DNA of 64,000 bases, taken from NCBI RefSeq assembly GCF_016019955.1, contig NZ_JAECRZ010000008.1:62001-126000 (forward strand), read 5' to 3'. The position numbers were made by a program, and so were the translations under genes. Shown one piece after another: positions 63,126-64,000 of this stretch. Source of the stretch: Thiosulfatihalobacter marinus (lineage in GTDB: Bacteria; Pseudomonadota; Alphaproteobacteria; Rhodobacterales; Rhodobacteraceae). How positions within the stretch are numbered: the stretch's first letter is position 1; each line of letters opens with the position of its first letter. The notes beneath the pieces were generated by a model. That model saw nothing but the letters and a program-made list of their open reading frames with translations. It had not been told where the DNA came from and did no database searches.

Positions 63126-64000
63126 ATGGACGGCACTCTGAACGAAAACGATCTCAGCCGCGTCGTGAATGCCGACAAGGCTCATGTCTGGCACCATCTT
63201 GTACAGCACAAACCGTTTGAAACCAGCGATCCGCGCATCATCATCGAAGGCAAGGGCATGCGCGTGTGGGATCAGAACGGCAAGGAATATATCGATGCGG
63301 TGTCCGGCGCGGTCTGGACGGTCAACGTGGGCTATGGCCGCGAACGTATCGCCAATGCCATGCACGACCAACTGATGAAGATGTGCTATTTCGCACAGGC
63401 CGCCGGATCGGTTCCCGGCGCCTTGTATGCCGAAAAGCTGATCGAAAAAATGCCCGGCCTCAGCCGCGTCTACTATACCAATTCCGGGTCCGAGGCGAAC
63501 GAGAAGGTGTTCAAGATGGTGCGCCAGATCGCGCACAAGAAATATGGCGGCAAGAAGCACAAGATCCTGTTCCGCGACCGCGACTATCACGGCGGCACGC
63601 TGGCCACCATGTCGGCGGGTGGCCAGGATGAACGCGTCATGCAATACGGCCCGCTTGCACCGGGGTTCGTGCGCGTGCCGCATTGCATGGAATACCGCAA
63701 GGAAGAGCTGGGGCTGGAGCATCTGTCGGGCCGCGACTTCGGCATCGCGGCGGCCAACCTGATCGAAGACGTGATCCTGCGCGAAGGCCCCGAAACGATT
63801 GGCGCGCTCTGCCTTGAACCGGTCACGGCGGGGGGCGGCGTCATCACCCCGCCCGAAGGCTACTGGGACCGGGTACAGGAGATTTGCAGACAGTATGACA
63901 TCCTGCTGCATATCGACGAGGTTGTCTGCGGCGTCGGGCGCACCGGCACCCATTGGTTCGGCTACCAGCATTACGGCATCAAGCCCGATTTCGTGACCAT
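63126..64000 (+). CDS. tpa: Class III aminotransferase, taurine:pyruvate aminotransferase-like (partial)
   Basis: The first 291 codons of a PLP-dependent class III aminotransferase; it runs off the window before the PLP-lysine. The start MDGTLNENDLSRVV and VDADKAHVWHHL-like NADKAHVWHHLVQHKPFE match the N-terminus of taurine:pyruvate aminotransferases of this family. Fold motifs are present: VYYTNSGSEANEKVFKMVRQ, RDRDYHGGTLATMSAGG and DEVVCGVGRTG. The enzyme would convert taurine and pyruvate to sulfoacetaldehyde and alanine. Ribosome site AAGGAGGTT; the upstream direct repeat supports taurine control. Other omega-aminotransferases are possible. Confidence 0.8.
   Translation, partial: MDGTLNENDLSRVVNADKAHVWHHLVQHKPFETSDPRIIIEGKGMRVWDQNGKEYIDAVSGAVWTVNVGYGRERIANAMHDQLMKMCYFAQAAGSVPGALYAEKLIEKMPGLSRVYYTNSGSEANEKVFKMVRQIAHKKYGGKKHKILFRDRDYHGGTLATMSAGGQDERVMQYGPLAPGFVRVPHCMEYRKEELGLEHLSGRDFGIAAANLIEDVILREGPETIGALCLEPVTAGGGVITPPEGYWDRVQEICRQYDILLHIDEVVCGVGRTGTHWFGYQHYGIKPDFVT

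Overview
The window is one contiguous 64 kb piece of a GC-rich alphaproteobacterial chromosome, most likely from the Rhodobacteraceae (Roseobacter group). This rests on housekeeping gene types (rbfA-truB-rpsO-pnp, purH-lspA-DUF3035, deoC with an ALDH16-type dehydrogenase, a DUF1674/SDHAF4 protein, a TauR-type operator before a taurine:pyruvate-aminotransferase-like gene) and on short intergenic repeats of a style I associate with that family. I see no tRNA, rRNA, CRISPR array, prophage or insertion sequence. Genes are tightly packed, many with ATGA or GTGA overlaps.

Region 1 (1-20935) is the most unusual part: a long co-directional gene set that appears to import and degrade one unidentified compound. 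It contains the end of a LivH permease, LivM, LivG, and a LivF fused to a Tm-1-like (UPF0261) domain; the TIM-barrel partner of that domain; a 1069-residue flotillin-like SPFH protein with exactly 50 consecutive 11-residue coiled-coil units; two SRPBCC proteins; and a molybdenum hydroxylase (CoxM, CoxS and a CoxL split into two genes, the first with a proline-rich tail). These are followed by the CoxD/CoxE-type maturation ATPase and VWA protein, a COG3618 amidohydrolase, a metallo-beta-lactamase lactonase, an SMP-30/isochorismatase fusion, and then a divergent SDR and an FAH-family C-C hydrolase. My reading is uptake, hydroxylation, ring opening by lactonase/amidase steps, oxidation and C-C cleavage. 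The substrate cannot be read from the sequence.

Region 2 (21-35 kb) holds a UPF0114 membrane protein, polA, a small secreted protein, a HyuA-HyuB (5-oxoprolinase-type) fusion, and a DUF442-sulfide:quinone-reductase-like fusion preceded by an ATTC-N8-GAAT palindrome of the SqrR type. A phospholipid-methyltransferase-like protein, a glycerate kinase and a SulP transporter follow. Region 3 (34.8-47.5 kb) has deoC, a low-GC winged-helix-like small gene and ALDH16 in one operon, then two M16 peptidase-family proteins, a DUF3035 lipoprotein, lspA, purH, a heparinase II/III protein, an RsmB-like methyltransferase and an SDH assembly factor.

Region 4 (47.7-64 kb) has a glycine-betaine-type ABC importer with a double permease, dapB, rbfA, a DUF2233 protein, truB, DUF1643, an RTX-repeat protein, rpsO, an SGNH lipoprotein, pnp, a 1-Cys peroxiredoxin, an aldehyde dehydrogenase, and the start of a taurine:pyruvate-aminotransferase-like gene.

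Three kinds of non-coding element recur. Five copies of a ~60 bp element lie at gene 3' ends in the same relative orientation and carry two hairpins with compensatory base changes. Two copies of a second palindromic element follow plus-strand genes. Two sites carry four tandem 11-bp units (consensus ATACCGACGYG).
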